A stretch of 64,000 nucleotides of DNA from Smallanthus sonchifolius (Eukaryota; Streptophyta; Magnoliopsida; Asterales; Asteraceae), in contig CM042030.1 in NCBI GenBank assembly GCA_023525975.1, forward strand, positions 24,174,350-24,238,349. The letters run 5' to 3'. Positions 9,172-19,101 of this stretch are shown one piece after another (the stretch's first letter is position 1; each line of letters begins with the position of its first letter). The translations under genes were made by a program, and so were the position numbers. A model generated the notes under the pieces. It was not told where the DNA came from, searched no databases, and saw only the letters and a program-made list of their open reading frames with translations.

Positions 9172-11525
9172 TGTAAAGCCCCTTTCCCGGGTAACCTCAC
9201 TTGTTGGATTTACTCATAAACATAGTCATAAAATACTGAATTTATATTAAAAACATTCGTCATCCCATTTACATAATCATAACAGCGGAAGTCTTTACAA
9301 TTAAAAACATAACACATTGTTCGAAGACATATAAAACAAAAGAGGGATGTCAGTCTCGTGTCGGGTAACCTCCACGCCATTGCACGACCTCATCTTCCTT
9401 TACCTGAAATGTATACTAAAAGTCAGCTAACGCTGGTGAGTTCTAGTTTAATGCAATTAGGTATAAATATTCTTTTCTTTACAAGTATGCATAATTATAT
9501 ATATACACTTATATAAGTACACATTGACTTGAATTTCTTCTCATTTATCATTCTTCGTAAATACAAATAGATATATATTCACATCATTGGTCTCATTTAT
9601 TTTCATAACTTTTGCTTCTCTTTCTTCTTTATTTTGTGATTACACATATATATGCATTCACCTTTTCTTTTCTTTTCTTTACATTCATGGGTAATACTCT
9701 TAAGGGTGATCAACCCGTCTTTTGGTTGCGAAGGTCACAAAGACAATCGCCGCGGTCCATCGTCATGGCCCACCGATACTTACAACCGTCCGTCAACAAG
9801 TGCCGTCCGTCATTTTATTCTTACAACCGTCCGGCAACCTTTGTCCGTCCGTCATGACCTACAACCGTCCTACCGTCGTAGGCCGTAATTCGCCCGTCTA
9901 CCCGAAGGTATCCGTTTCCCACGCGACTATTATTTATACAACCGTTCTACTATAAGATGCCAATTTTTCTTAGACCGTCTGTTAATAACTTTAGTACGTC
10001 CTAGCTGATGAAGGAACGCACTTGTGGCATTCGTACGTCCTAGCTGATGAAGGAACGCACTTGTCCCGGTTGTACGATAGTCACGTGGTCGTCCGTCTAC
10101 CGAAGTAGCCGTTATCATCGAAGCGTCCATAACATTTTCTTATACTTGGCAAGCAATATATACATGGATATAAAGCAAGATTTCTTCTTTACACGTTGTG
10201 TCATACTTTCGTTCATTCTTTAAAAATCATACGTTTCATTCTTTATTCATAATTCTATTTCGTGTAAAGATATGTATATATATATATATATTTGTATACC
10301 GCGTATGATCACATTGACATTCATAACTGTTATTCATTTAGTGTATACATTTCAGCCCCAAAACATTTAATAAAGTTTGCACATAACATAAAAGGGGGCA
10401 CATAGAACTCACCTGTTGAGTAGTTTCTGAAATACACTAAGCTGGCTACTGAGCGTCACTAATGTCACTCACGATCTGTATAATAAAGTCATACTCGTAA
10501 GGTAGTGCTCCTAGATGACATTAGACATTACTATGCTTGAACTTAGTAGTTTCGATGGGTTTGCTTTATCGAAACTTGGTAGTTTCGATAGGTTGCTTCT
10601 GTCGAAACTTGGTAGTTTCGATAGGTTGCTTCTGTCGAAACTTAGTAGTTTCGATAGGTTGCTTCTGTCGAAACTTGGTAGTTTCGATAGGTTGCTTCTG
10701 TCGGAACTTGGTAGTTTCGATAAGTACCTTAGGTGTAATCTTAGCTTCGGATCGTGGGCTTATATCGAAACTATGGTAGTTTCGATGGGTATGCATATAT
10801 CGAAACTAAGTAGTTTCGATGGGTCTGCTCATATCGAAACTACTGCACATATCGAAACTAAGTAGTTTCGATGGGTCTGCACATATCGAAACTACTGCAC
10901 ATATCGAAACTAAGTAGTTTCGATGGGTCTGCACATATCGAAACTACTGCACATATCGAAACTAAGTAGTTTCGATGGGTCTGCACATATCGAAACTAAG
11001 TAGTTTCGATGGGTCGGCACATCGTCTTCCCAAAAAATCTGAAGTTTTTGCATGCAAGTCTGATCGAGTCGATATCTAAATTTTTCTTTGATCACAACGT
11101 TCGTTTTTCATTCTAGATGCTATACCTAAGCTCACTTTCAAGTTTCATCCGCAAAATCGTTATCTTTTTAGCCAAAACCCAAAACTTCCCAAAACGAACA
11201 AAAACTCATAATGTGATCGAATCGTTACCTGGATTGAAATTCTGATTCGGAGGTTTTGCTCACGTGCTCAGCTGTAACGTGCTCCTCCAATCTCGTGACG
11301 ATCCGTCGACTTTCTCTCTCTAAACCCGAGCTTTCCTTTCTCTCTCTAGGAGCTGCGTGAGTGTGGAATGAGCAGGGAAGAGGGCTGCCTTGCCTTATTT
11401 ATATACCTGGGCTTCCCTCAGCCCATTGAAGCCGAGCCCAAGCCCGCTCCCTTTTGTTTAAATATTCCGACTAAATAGCCGGTCTCGCTATATTTATTCG
11501 TTTTTATTATTTTTGGGATTTTACA
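9172..11525 (-). repeat. Tekay-B 5' LTR
   Basis: It pairs with 1796-4215: same ends (tgtaaagccc / ttttaca), same internal landmarks (tacgtcctagctgatgaagg twice, the acaaccgtcc cluster, and the cgaaac hairpin array). The TATA-type box lies at about 11395-11405 on the minus strand. Confidence 0.92.
10540..11014. repeat. Hairpin-forming tandem repeats in Tekay-B 5' LTR
   Basis: Same units as 3190-3712 but a different composition: about five copies of the ggtagtttcgataggttgctt type against about three in the other LTR, and fewer of the gggtctgcacatatcgaaac type. LTRs are identical at insertion, so unit gain and loss is later. Confidence 0.9.
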
Positions 11526-12638
11526 GACTGGAAGGGAAAATTCTTTTATGTAAGGAGAGATTCAATTCCTGGTGGGAATCTATTGTCGCTTGAATGGGTT
11601 AAGAAGTGTAGGAAATAACTAGGATCCATGTAATTCATATTATATTTCATCTGTTGCTAATGATCTTTGTTTTACCCTCGTGCAGCTCCTAAATTTGCTG
11701 AAATGGTTCCTACAAGAAGCGACACAGATAAAAGATAGTAAGCGTTATTGGAGATACCTGTCGCGGAGAGGTCCTTTCGTGTCGAGTCCACTATTAGTGA
11801 AGCTAGCTTTAACAATCAGTAATCCGAACCCGAGATGTCTTCAGGTATAGTATAATTTGCATTTATATTACCATATGTTATGATTCTGAATTACTTTATC
11901 TTTATGTAGAAATCCCGAAGTCAAGCTCCCAGTTTGCTTTGTCTGATCTTGATAGCCTTTTGTCAGGGGCTGTTTTTGTCAAGAAGGATGGTTCCACACC
12001 AGCAACCACGAAGTGCCGTGCTCCTGTTATCCGGTCTAAAGCTTCAGGAAGCAAGAAAAGGAACACAACCGATGTGATGGACTTGGAATTCTTTGTGGGT
12101 ATGGACTCTGTTGAAACCATCAAGAAGCTACAAGGCTTGCTGAATCTAGTAAGTAATTTTTTGGTATCCCTAATTTGATGTCAGGATCCCTAAATCACCC
12201 ATGTGTTCGAATTTTGCAAGGTCTAGAGAAGCTGAATGTCAACTTGTCCACAGCAGAGAAGAGTGTTGAGGAAGCTCTTGAGAAGGTCGCGGATTTGAAG
12301 AAAATCTTAGCCTCCAAGACAAAATACTTGGAGAATGAGATTCAGACCCAGAAGGACAAGTTGAAGGAGAGTTCAACCTAATATGAGCAGAAGTTGCAAC
12401 AGATTGTGGATGATGCCAAGAAGTCTGCGGCCGCTTCATTCTCCAATCTAGGATCCAGATGGCTGAACAAGCCGCTGTTGAAGGTTTTGACCGTGCAGCC
12501 TTGGATCTTCAGGGATGGCGCTCTTCTCTTGCTAAACTTGGTGGTGAAGTTGTGGAGACTAGCAAGGTGGCTGAGGAAGTTGGAGCTGGTGATGATGGGA
12601 AGCAGGTGGACCGGGGCAATGAGGGCAATGATGCCTAG
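11526..12638 (+). pseudogene. Tat-L antisense gene, exons A (end) to D, with three small introns
   Basis: Antisense to the element. Exon A ends at 11607. Inferred introns are 11608-11685 (gtagga...gtgcag), 11845-11909 (gtatag...atgtag) and 12149-12220 (gtaagt...gcaag). Exon C encodes a Ser/Lys-rich linker with an SGSKKRN stretch. Exon D (12221-12638) encodes a coiled coil (LEKLNVNLSTAEKSVEEAL), then FDRAALDLQGW and a GNEGNDA C-terminus. Tat-C and Tat-R have the same order, intron positions and ending. At least one in-frame stop (KESST-stop), a stop in exon B and a frameshift in exon D are present. Function is unknown; antisense genes before the 3' LTR are known in Tat-lineage elements such as Grande. 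Confidence 0.68.
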
Positions 12639-13518
12639 GCATGAGCCCTGAAATTTGTGGTTCTTTCATTGTTCTTTTAGTTACCTGTTTTAAAACAATT
12701 TCCTTTTACGTTTGTGGTTGATAAACAATTTATTATTTAGGCTTTTGGGATCCCTGCATGGGATAGACAATTTAATAACATGTGAATCCGGGTGGATGGG
12801 TCCAGGTTTTGGACGAAGCCCGTATTACTTTCCTTTCCTGCATTTTGAATGTTAGTAGACGATTTATGACTATTTTCCATGATTGTTACATGTTTGGTTT
12901 GCTTTGACATGTTTTAGAAAATTAGGATCTCTACGTAGAGACTTTAAGATACTTAGAAAAATAGATTTAGATATATTTTCAGGATACCGGATCCTTAATA
13001 ATTATTCATAAATAAGTTCTTGGGTTTTTATCAAACTTTAACTTTGAAAAATATAGTTTGGTTTTGATAGATGTTATGTAAGAATACCAAACATATCATG
13101 ACTTAGTCATTCAAATCTGAAATCTTCTTTTAACTGAAAAATAAGTAACACATAGCTTTTTTGAGTACTAAGCCGGGTAGATATGCATACCAGATTATAG
13201 CATGGAGTTCATAGTATAACAATTGTCAGTTGTCCCTTGTAATAATTGAATACGTCGTAGACTTAGTGATTGTACCTAAGGATCCTCAATAAGTCTTCAA
13301 TCCGCTTAAGGATGTTAAATACTTGTGATAACTTAAAATCGTGGGCCAAGCCAGAATACGCGTTAGCATGAAAATCATAAAAACCTTAGGTGTAACACGT
13401 AAGTGTTAAATGCTTGGGATAAGCCAAAAACTTGAGTTAGCATGAAAAAGCTAAAAACCTTAGTTAGTAACACGTCTGTTACATTCGTAGGATCCAAGAT
13501 ATAGCCAACAGTGATGTA
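12639..13518 (-). other. Tat-L spacer between integrase and antisense gene
   Basis: Non-coding. It matches the Tat-R spacer (57901-58830) and the reverse of the Tat-C spacer: cattgttcttttag, ttagtagacg.tttatgactattt, cacgtaagtgttaaatg and acacgtctgttac are shared. It carries a few copies of the cgtgggccaagcc unit seen as a longer array in the other copies. Confidence 0.7.
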
Positions 13519-15276
13519 TGTGAACGTGTTAACGTGGATTATATGCACGTAGGAATATACATACGTAGGACATACTTGAACGATATCTGTGATTTATATA
13601 ATTATTGGTAAAAAATAATTACATGGTTATACGTGTAACACAATAAGAATATATTATAAGATGTTGCAAAAATAATATTTATTTTTGATGAACGTAGCAA
13701 GTCACCAATATGGAAATATAATATTTTTCCGGAAAATAAAAAAAGCGTCTAGACTGGAATAATAATCACCAATGAGTCGTCATGAGAAAACATTGTTTTA
13801 GATAAACAAAGACATACTTAACGGGATTCGTTAAGTCGGATGAACAACTTACGTATAAGACGGGTAGTCTTAACACATTAGTACCCTTGTGTGATTAGGG
13901 TACGGATAGACAGGAACTATTAGCACAAGGTTATATGCTAGGATTTCATCGGACACAAGGTGAGTTCACGGCCCCCTTTTATTTTTCTACTGTTTTGTAA
14001 ACATCGGGGGAGAAACATACTTACTTGTTATGTTTTGAAAACATGAAATACAATTGCTTATACGTTTGACAATATGAACATTCTGGTTTAACTCTTTGTG
14101 AGTTTCACTAACCCCTTTTTCTAAGTTTTTGAAATGTTTTGGGGGTGGAAACATACTTGTAAAGAATTTTCGTATGTAAATGAATGAACAAATGATCAGA
14201 CCGTATGTGTGCATTGAGGGAAAAATAAAGCGCTTAAAGTACTCGGAATAAAAACTTAGTAACCATTAGCTATGGATTTAGCCCGGGATTCTATGGATAG
14301 TAGTATTGGGGGTGACGCCCCCGGTCAAGGTTAGTCGCGCTAACCAGGGGTCCAAATGGCCTAATGACCGCATATTGTCTTACTCGCAGAAAGGCGAGGG
14401 GAGGCACAAAAAGTTGGGGTTTGGTTACGGTCTCGTGCATTACATATTATTTTGTATTCCTTGCAAGCTTACAAATGGGGTCAATTGGTCAAGGTAATGT
14501 TCAAATTCATTGGTTATAGATATAAACTGTTTGATCGGAAAATGATCATGTTTGAACGTTTTGAGAACGTTGGAATTACAAAGACGTCATGTATATGTTT
14601 TCAAAGGAAAACTACTTATTTTATGACGGTAAAGTCATGGGCATGTTTTCAAAGGAAAACTACTTATTTGATGACAGTTAAGTCATGTATATGTTTTCAA
14701 AGGAAAACTACTTATTTTATGACGGTAAAGTCATGGGCATGTTTTCAAAGGAAAACTACTTATTTAATGACGGTTAAGTCATGGGCATGTTTTCAAAGGA
14801 AAACTACTTATTTTATGACGGTAAAGTCATGGGCATGTTTTCAAAGAAAAACTACTTATTTTATGACGGTAAAGTCATGGGCATGTTTTCAAAGGAAAAC
14901 TACTTATTTTATGACGGTTAAGTCATGTCTAGTTTTTTGGGGAAAACTAAATGTACTAAGTTAACAATCTCTGTGAACTCACCAACCTTTGTGTTGACAC
15001 TTTCAAGTATGTTTCTCAGGTAACCTTTAGCCATGGAGCGGTTGGAATAGGCTAGCTATAATTGGATAAATTCTTACTAGCTGGAAGGACATAGATTATC
15101 CGGTCTCAAGTCTGTCGTTGATCTAGAAGAACTTAGATCATTGTATTACTTAGTCTTAGTATTTGTGTATGTATTCAAGTCTTAGAAATCACTATTAAAG
15201 CTTCCGCTATCGTGTAATGAACCAATCGTTGCAACCTGTATTTTATTATTAAGTAAATAAATTTGGGGATGTGACA
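13519..15276 (+). mobile_element. LTR of a LARD-E-related element (solo or truncated)
   Basis: It ends ttggggatgtgaca, like the LARD-E LTR 3' end (ttgggggtgtgaca at 48939). It shares ordered blocks with that LTR: cgggggagaaacatactt (14007 vs 39890), attctatggatagta (14290 vs 40107), ggttagtcgcgctaacca, a 48-bp repeat array, and actcaccaacctttgtgttgaca. The left end is uncertain: tgtgaacgtg at 13519 is a possible terminus, but the flanks (atgta / ttctc) do not match. About 395 bp of Tat spacer/integrase end present in Tat-R (58825-59219) is missing here, so the insertion came with, or was followed by, a deletion. Confidence 0.72.
14586..14935 (+). repeat. 48-bp tandem repeats, about seven units
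   Basis: Units start at 14586, 14634, 14682, 14730, 14778, 14826, 14874 with exact 48-bp spacing. The core is gttttcaaaggaaaactact followed by tatttTATGACGG and gtcatg. Because 48 is a multiple of three it creates a long repetitive reading frame that is not a gene. LARD-E has a homologous 48-bp array (47881-48490). Confidence 0.95.
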
Positions 15277-16200
15277 TTCTCCTTCCATAGTTGCCAACCA
15301 GTAGGCACCCTTGCCTGGTTTAGAATCAATCAAGTATGGGCCTTCCCATTTCGGTGCAAGCTTCCCATAGCTGGGGTTGGTAGTTTTTTGGAATGCCTTC
15401 CTCAGTACTAGGTCACCAACTTTGAATCTTCTGATCCTTATGTTTTTGTTATACGATTTGGTTATCCTCTACTGATAAGCTGCAATACAAACTTTAGCAA
15501 GATCCCTGAGCTCATCCATAGTGTCGAGATCCTGAGCAAGAGCTTCATTGTTGGTTTCAGGATTCTGAAGGCCGGATCTTGCTATAGGGATCACCATCTC
15601 AGTGTGGATCAATGCTGCTGTTCCAAATACTAATGAGAATGGAGTCTGACCCGTCGCACCCTTAGCGTTTGTTCTATTTACCCAGATGACGAAGGCTAAT
15701 TCCTCTACTCGTTTTCCTTTCTTTGCTCCTAATCTTTTCTTGAGGTTGTTGATGATGATCTTGTTGCTGGACTCCGCCAGTCCATTGGCTTGAGGATGTA
15801 CTGGAGTAGAAGTTATCATTTTGATTCCCCAACTGGCACAGAAGTCAGTTGTTCTCTTTCCAATGAACTACGATCCATTATCACATACTATCTCTGTCGG
15901 GATCCCAAATCTTGTCAGGATGTTGCGCTTGATGAAGGAGATGACCTCTTTTTCTCTTACTTGGACAAATGCCTCAGCTTCAATCCATATAGAGAAGTAA
16001 TCTGTCATTGCTAGCATAAAAACTTTTCCTACTGGTGCCTTGGGAAGTTTGCCGACTATATCCATTCCCCATTTCATGATTGGCCATGGAGAGATGATTA
16101 GATGTAAAGGTTCGGCCGGTTGATGGAGTATATTGTTGTCTTTGGCAGGCGTCACATTTCTGGGAATACATCATAGCATCTTTCCTGATGGTAGGCCAGT
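15277..16200 (-). pseudogene. Tat-L integrase
   Basis: Minus strand. The core carries WGMDIVGKLPKAP, the Asp of TDYFSIWIEAEAF, then CDNGS and, after a stop, HPQANGLAESSNK with the catalytic Glu. The region continues to KNIRIRRFKVGDLVLRK and GKLAPKWEGPYLID. The TAG at 15868-15870 replaces the CAG found at the same place in Tat-R, and another C-to-T stop lies at 15469-15471. It would have inserted element DNA into chromosomes. Its C-terminus is cut by the LTR block that ends at 15276. Confidence 0.82.
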
Positions 16201-16453
16201 AATATCCTATCCTTAGAATCCTTTAGAATAACGCCCTGCCCCCAATGTGATTGCCACAGTCACCTTCATGTATATCTTTCAGGACTTAATGTACTTCAGG
16301 ATCCTCTAAGCATCTTTAGTATGGACCTGCAATAGACTTTCTATACAAAACATGTAAAATTATAAAACGAGATACCCTCATGTGAAAATCCTTGTGGTTC
16401 TTTTCATCACTTGGGATCTCACCATCCTGCAAATATTTCTTAATAGGTGAAAT

Positions 16454-16921
16454 CTAGGATCCTTGACTAGGTTCAGGATCCCGAATATCTGCTTCTTCTT
16501 CTGTGTTGGGTACTTCATTTATCTTCTCAATTGCTAGGCTCAAGATATGTATGATATGTATTTTAATATCTTCTGGTATCTTGATTGCTGAAGCAAGGTT
16601 TGCTAAGGCATCAGCCTCAGCATTATCTTCTCTAGGTACCTGTGTTACAGTAAAAATTTTGAATTCCATAGATAATTGCTTAACTATTGTGAGATATTTA
16701 GCAATTAACAATAAATCTACATATACCTGGACATACCTGATTTGGATATCCCTGGCCAGTTGCAATCCTGCTATCAGCGCCTCATATTTCGCTTCATTAT
16801 TCGTAGCCTGGAACTCACAATTTATGGATTGGGGTATTATGTCCCCTTGTGGCGATTTCAGTATGATCCCTAGACCTATTCCTCTCATATTTGATGCACC
16901 ATCAGCGAACAATGTCCACAT
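16454..16921 (-). pseudogene. Tat-L archaeal-type RNase H (aRH)
   Basis: It encodes FADGASNMRGIGLGIILKSP, the ATNNEAKYEALIAGLQLA helix with the catalytic Glu, VYVDLLLI with an Asp, and the AEADALANLASA region with the last Asp. This second, archaeal-like RNase H after the normal RNase H is a hallmark of the Tat lineage. Relative to Tat-R it lacks ~13 codons between LLLIA and KYLTIVK (the NHFNGSYAVKG stretch). Frame breaks lie on both sides. Confidence 0.85.
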
Positions 16922-17700
16922 ATCCTAGATTCTTCCAATTGCTGGACTTCAAGATCCGCTTCAGGTTTGATATCACTGCTGAAATCAGCCACAAAGTCCG
17001 CAAGTTCCTGAGACTTTATTGTTGTTCTAGTTTCATAAGACACACTTAATAGGATAGTTAGTCTGAACATGAATAGCATGAGTTTCAAAATAATGTATGA
17101 GTTTAGTGGATGCCATTATTAAATTTTCTAAATGAGAGTGCCTGGTTTCTGCTGCCAGCAAACTTTTACTTACATAGTATACCATATGTTCTTGTCCCTC
17201 GTCATCCTTGACTAGTACAACACTTATTGTGCTTCGGGATACTGCCAAGTACAGGGATAATGGTTCACTGTCTTCTGGTTTCATCAATAGAGGAGCTGAT
17301 GAAAAGTATTTTTTCAATGATTGGAGTGCTCGTTCATGCTTCTCTTCCCATTCGATTCTTTTGTTATTCCTTAGGATGTCGTAGAACTCTTTGCACCTTT
17401 CTGAGGATCTTGATATGAATCTGTTGAGTGTTGCTATCCTGCTGGTCAGTCTCTAGACAGCCTTGGTGTTTGCTGGGGATTTCAGATTGATGATCACCTT
17501 GATTTGCTCAGGACTGGCCTCTATTCCCCTCTTGGTTACCGTGTAGCCCATAAATTTTCCTGCCCCCACTCCGAAATGGCATTTCTAGGGATTTAGCTTC
17601 GTGTTGTACTGGTCCAGGATATCAAAAGATTCTCTAAGGTCTTTGAGATGATCCTCAGCTTTCTTTGAATTTACCACCATGTCATCTATGTATACTTCCA
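16922..17700 (-). pseudogene. Tat-L RNase H and RT-RH connection
   Basis: The minus strand encodes SSAPLLMKPEDSEPLSLYLAVS, VVLVKDDEGQEHMVYYVSKSLL and ETRHSHLENLIMASTKL, the normal RNase H region of the Tat lineage. Upstream pieces (FHFGVGAGKF, RGIEASPEQIKVII) are frame-shifted or stopped. The segment between RNase H and aRH is also deleted: an in-frame jump from YPIKCVL to SYETRTTIKSQELADFV. Confidence 0.75.
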
Positions 17701-17981
17701 TCGTGTCCCCTAGTTTCTCCTAGAACATTAGGTTCACTAGCCTCTGGTATGTAGCACCTGCATTTTTCATACCAAAAGGCATACCAATATAACAATAAAT
17801 ACATGTGGGAGTCATGAACGAGGTATTCTTCCGGTCTGAGGGTTCCATCTGAATCTGTTGGAATCCTGATGAAGCATCCATGAATGTCAGCATCTTGTGG
17901 CCTGCTGTAGTGTCGACCATTGAGTCAATGTGTGGCAGTGGAAAAGGATTTTTAGGACATGCTTTGTTCAAGTCTGTAGGT
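17701..17981 (-). pseudogene. Tat-L reverse transcriptase fragment
   Basis: It encodes DLNKACPKNPFPLPHID, the motif A region LTFMDASSGFQQIQM, and MPFGMKNAGATYQRLVN, then a TAG (17718-17720) where Tat-R has a Gln codon. The active site EVYIDDMVV is still readable beyond that stop. The 5' part of RT, and everything before it, is absent: the homology stops near 17981. Confidence 0.8.
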
Positions 17982-18137
17982 CCCCGGGTGTCTCGGATCG
18001 TCACATGCAAGTGTATTGGCTAGTCTAACCGGGTGCAGAATGCCCGTGACTAGGTGGAGATTCAATCAACACAAAGTAAACCAACAACAAACACAAGATA
18101 CTTTAAACTTCGTCTATTGATAATTACAGCCGGTTAC
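17982..18137. other. Unassigned flank between Tat-L and Tat-C
   Basis: About 155 bp with no recognised element or gene. The last five bases (gttac) are a possible target-site copy for Tat-C, imperfectly matching gttct after 55373. Confidence 0.5.
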
Positions 18138-18455
18138 TGTTAGGGGTCACTTTTATGGCTAGGGATCATGGATTTTCGACATACTTCGGTATCCTGACAT
18201 GTTTCGGTATCCTTAATTTCCTTATTATCTAACCATTGTATCTTTCCTCTATCTTGATCAATACGCAGGTAAAACACGTGAAGTCAATTTAATCCCTGAA
18301 GAATCGACCTGGAAGTTGAAATAAGCGTGTAGAAGACGCGTAGAACGACCTCCAACCGTCATATTTGAAGACCTGGTCGATTCCAGGGTTCTCAGATAGT
18401 TAGTTAGTATGATCTCTGTGTAAAATCAGTAGCTTGGTCGATTAGAATACACACA
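18138..18455 (+). repeat. Tat-C 5' LTR, first part
   Basis: It starts tgttaggggtcac and matches 54765 onward. The LTR is cut at 18455 by Tekay-D (TSD acaca, 18451-18455) and resumes at 36638. The TATA-type sequence of the 3' LTR (tataaaat at 55043) is tgtaaaat here. Confidence 0.88.
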
Positions 18456-19101
18456 TGTAACATCCCAAAATATAAAACGACAATTATAATAACGGAATAA
18501 ACGAATGAGGCATGACGGGCCGGGCCAGATGGGCCGGCGGGATTGAACGGGCGAACATAGGGGAGCTTCCTCTATAAATAGCCTAAGTCACTCCATATTT
18601 CTCTCATTTACAAGTTCTAGAGAGAGAAACCGTAAAGAGAGAAAGTTGGCGGATCGACCCGAGATTGAAGAAGTGCGTTGCTCCATAGCTTGTGATAAGA
18701 ACCTCCGAATCAGAAGCTCGATACAGGTAACGATCCAACCTAGATCTGAGTTTTTTGTTCGTTTTTGGGTTTTTTGGGTTTTTAGACGAAATGTGACGTC
18801 TTTACGGATGAAACCGGAAGAAAAACATAGATTTGAGTTCCTTAATGAAAGGCAAACGTTTTGAATGTAAACAAGTTCGGGATCATGACGAGATCAGACC
18901 CGAATGCGAAAGTTAGGGTTTTTGCGGGGAAGCAGATCCTGCGCACTTATCAAGTACGCAGGAAGAGGGTCCCGCGTACTTATCAAGTACGCAGGAAGAG
19001 GATCATGTGTACTTATCAAGTACGCATGAAGCGAGGTTTGCGCACTTATTAAGTATGCAAGAGCAAGGCCATGCGCATTTGCTAAGTGCGCAGGCATCAG
19101 G
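18456..19101 (+). repeat. Tekay-D 5' LTR, first part
   Basis: Begins tgtaacatccc. A clear TATA box (tataaata, 18573-18580) is followed by a CT/GA-rich leader; the same box is at 34214-34221 in the 3' LTR. The hairpin array lies at 18941-19095. LARD-F interrupts it after 19101 (TSD tcagg, 19097-19101). Confidence 0.92.
18941..19095 (+). repeat. 33-bp tandem hairpin repeats, five units, Tekay-D 5' LTR
   Basis: Units start at 18941, 18974, 19007, 19040, 19073, exactly 33 bp apart. Each holds an inverted repeat such as gcgtactt-atc-aagtacgc. Several units read as an 11-residue peptide repeat, but stops and the LTR context argue against coding. The 3' LTR has the same five units from 34580. Confidence 0.93.

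Larger units (their letters stand above)
1796..11525 (-). mobile_element. Tekay-B: full-length degenerate Tekay-type chromovirus (Ty3/gypsy)
   Basis: A complete LTR-gag-pol-LTR unit on the minus strand, bounded by TGTAAAGCCC and TTTTACA ends. It is flanked by the 5-bp duplication gactg (1791-1795 and 11526-11530). LTRs are 1796-4215 (3') and 9172-11525 (5'), with a tRNA-Met-type primer binding site and a purine tract. The coding order gag, PR, RT, RH, IN, chromodomain remnant, the long LTRs and the Met primer site fit the Tekay (Del) lineage of chromoviruses. At least two in-frame stops in pol, one gag/PR frameshift and several lesions after 4940 make it inactive. Confidence 0.93.
684..17981 (-). 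mobile_element. Tat-L: degenerate Tat-lineage Ty3/gypsy element, interrupted and partly inverted
   Basis: On the minus strand, reading right to left, the parts are RT (17720-17981), RNase H (about 16922-17700), archaeal-type RNase H (16454-16921), integrase (15277-16200), spacer (12639-13518) and an antisense gene on the plus strand (1695-1795 continued at 11526-12638). The order RT-RH-aRH-INT, with an antisense gene before the 3' LTR, is that of Tat-lineage elements. The 5' LTR, gag and protease are missing. The 3' LTR end, tail and first part of the antisense gene (684-1694) are inverted. Tekay-B is inserted at 1796-11525, and an LTR block replaces part of the spacer at 13519-15276. It cannot encode an active element. 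Confidence 0.8.

Noticed and set aside
10515..10865. Frames with repeated SSFDRLLLSKLG or IETTKFRQKQP peptides
   Set aside because: These are translations of the hairpin array in the Tekay-B LTR. The other LTR has a different unit number, so no protein is conserved.
14452..14964. 170-codon frame with repeated CFQRKTTYFMTVKS peptide
   Set aside because: Same cause: a 48-bp tandem repeat inside an LTR.
18133..18137. gttac / gttct as a perfect target duplication of Tat-C
   Set aside because: Only four of five bases match. It may be a mutated duplication, but chance or LTR recombination between copies cannot be excluded.
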